Assembly (NCBI GenBank): GCA_029259675.1
Contig: JAJDES010000519.1
Span: forward strand, 1-6,123
Source of the DNA: Planctomycetota bacterium
GTDB taxonomy: Bacteria; Planctomycetota; UBA1135; GCA-002686595
DNA: 6,123 bases
Direction of reading: 5' to 3'
In this document: piece by piece, positions 5,638 through 6,123 of the stretch
Position numbering within the stretch: position 1 is the stretch's first letter
How the letters are laid out: every line of letters starts with the position of its first letter
Notes under the pieces: model-generated
What the model saw: the letters and a program-made list of their open reading frames with translations, nothing else
Databases searched by the model: none
Told to the model about the DNA's origin: nothing
Translations under genes and position numbers: made by a program

Positions 5638-5811
5638 GGCGCAATGGGGCTAACGGCGGAATTCTCGCCGGGGATCAGCGGCCGTGGATAAGCGGTCGCG
5701 GGCATTTTGAGCAACTAGGTTGGTCCCCGCGCTCACTTCGCGCAAGCCCTTGCAGGCTGCGGTGAGGTCAGAACCCGGATGGGACGCAAGTGCCCACGGC
5801 TCGCTCGCCGG
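5638..5811. other. 174-nt spacer between membrane protein and kinase genes
   Basis: No gene is seen here. It holds short stems: CGGC-TCGCTC-GCCG right after the membrane-protein stop (5797-5810), GCAAG-CC-CTTGC in the middle (5742-5753 region), and a larger inverted repeat at 5678-5699. None is followed by a U run in minus-strand RNA, so I do not call an intrinsic terminator. A kinase promoter would be expected here, but no convincing -35/-10 pair was found. Confidence 0.4.
5678..5699. repeat. Inverted repeat upstream of the kinase gene
   Basis: GCGGCCG (5678-5684) and CGGTCGC (5693-5699) are complementary at 6 of 7 positions around an 8-nt centre, 41 nt or more upstream of the kinase ATG. 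It may be an operator for the kinase gene or chance symmetry in GC-rich DNA. Confidence 0.25.
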
Positions 5812-6123
5812 CTAAAAGGCCCCGGGCGCAGCGCCCTGTTCCGCCTCGGCCAATTCCTGTCGCGCTCCGGGCAACAGCAGAAAGATGCCCCCGAAAAGGC
5901 CCAGGACCAGCTGGCAAATGCGGAAGGCCAGGCTGATGGCAACCGCAACTGAAGCCGAAGTGCCGATCATCGCGAAAAGTCCGATGTAGATCAGTTCCCC
6001 GACGCCCCAGCCACCGGGACTGAGCGGAACGGCGGACAAAATGTTGGCCACTGGCACAATCGCGAGCCAATCCAAAATCCCGATCCGTTCGAGCGTCTGT
6101 CCGAAGCCGATGCCCAGGCAGGC
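5812..6123 (-). CDS. Flippase-like / lysylphosphatidylglycerol synthase TM-region membrane protein, C-terminal end (5' end cut by window edge)
   Basis: Only the last 103 residues are in the window; the family is usually about 300-350 residues. The fragment is hydrophobic, with membrane-spanning stretches at about residues 16-34, 43-66 and 67-86 of the visible part. Between the first two lies the motif PLSPGGWGVGE (33-43), the conserved PxSPGGxGxxE-type loop of the YbhN / UPF0104 / LPG-synthase transmembrane family. Members are inner-membrane proteins; some, such as MprF, move or make aminoacylated lipids, but most of the family is uncharacterised, so no substrate can be named. The protein ends in a short cytoplasm-like tail, RQELAEAEQGAAPGAF (88-103). 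It is the upstream neighbour of the kinase, 174 nt away, on the same strand. Confidence 0.85.
   Translation of the reverse strand, partial: ACLGIGFGQTLERIGILDWLAIVPVANILSAVPLSPGGWGVGELIYIGLFAMIGTSASVAVAISLAFRICQLVLGLFGGIFLLLPGARQELAEAEQGAAPGAF

Noticed and set aside
5683..5691. DnaA-box-like sequence (TTATCCACG on the minus strand)
   Set aside because: One copy with a mismatch in the last position, no clustered boxes, no AT-rich unwinding region and no dnaA/dnaN neighbour, so an origin is not supported.

Overview
This window holds a run of ordinary housekeeping genes, all on the minus strand. In transcription order (right to left) they are: the C-terminal end of a multi-spanning membrane protein of the flippase-like / lysylphosphatidylglycerol synthase transmembrane family (cut by the right edge), a PfkB-family carbohydrate kinase, the RNA 2',3'-cyclic phosphodiesterase gene thpR (formerly ligT), recA, and the first two thirds of alaS (cut by the left edge). 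I see no tRNA, rRNA, CRISPR array, insertion sequence, phage gene or toxin-antitoxin pair.

The organism is a fairly GC-rich bacterium. The AlaRS reads like the subtype I associate with Bacteroidetes, Planctomycetes and relatives, and eukaryotes ([43 protein letters not shown]) rather than the proteobacterial subtype. Together with the thpR-recA-alaS order and weak Shine-Dalgarno sequences, this suggests a lineage near Planctomycetota, another PVC group or the FCB group. That placement is an inference from memory of family sequences and is not certain.

Layout: alaS (1-1813, partial), a 730-nt gap without a convincing gene (1814-2543), recA (2544-3719), a 273-nt recA leader and promoter region (3720-3992), thpR (3993-4634), a 103-nt spacer, the PfkB kinase (4738-5637), a 174-nt spacer, and the membrane-protein end (5812-6123). 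None of the genes overlap, so tight translational coupling is unlikely. recA in particular seems to have its own control region, with a candidate sigma-70 promoter, an 18-bp inverted repeat (TCGTTCGC-TT-GCGAACGA on the minus strand) that could be an SOS/LexA-type operator, and two leader hairpins.

The most interesting signals are non-coding. They are the inverted repeat upstream of recA, a long imperfect hairpin (23 Watson-Crick pairs over 59 nt) just downstream of recA without a U tract, and the unusually long structured gap in front of alaS. RecA also has a long Ala/Lys-rich tail that ends basic instead of in the acidic tail of E. coli RecA. I found no evidence of a new multi-gene system here.
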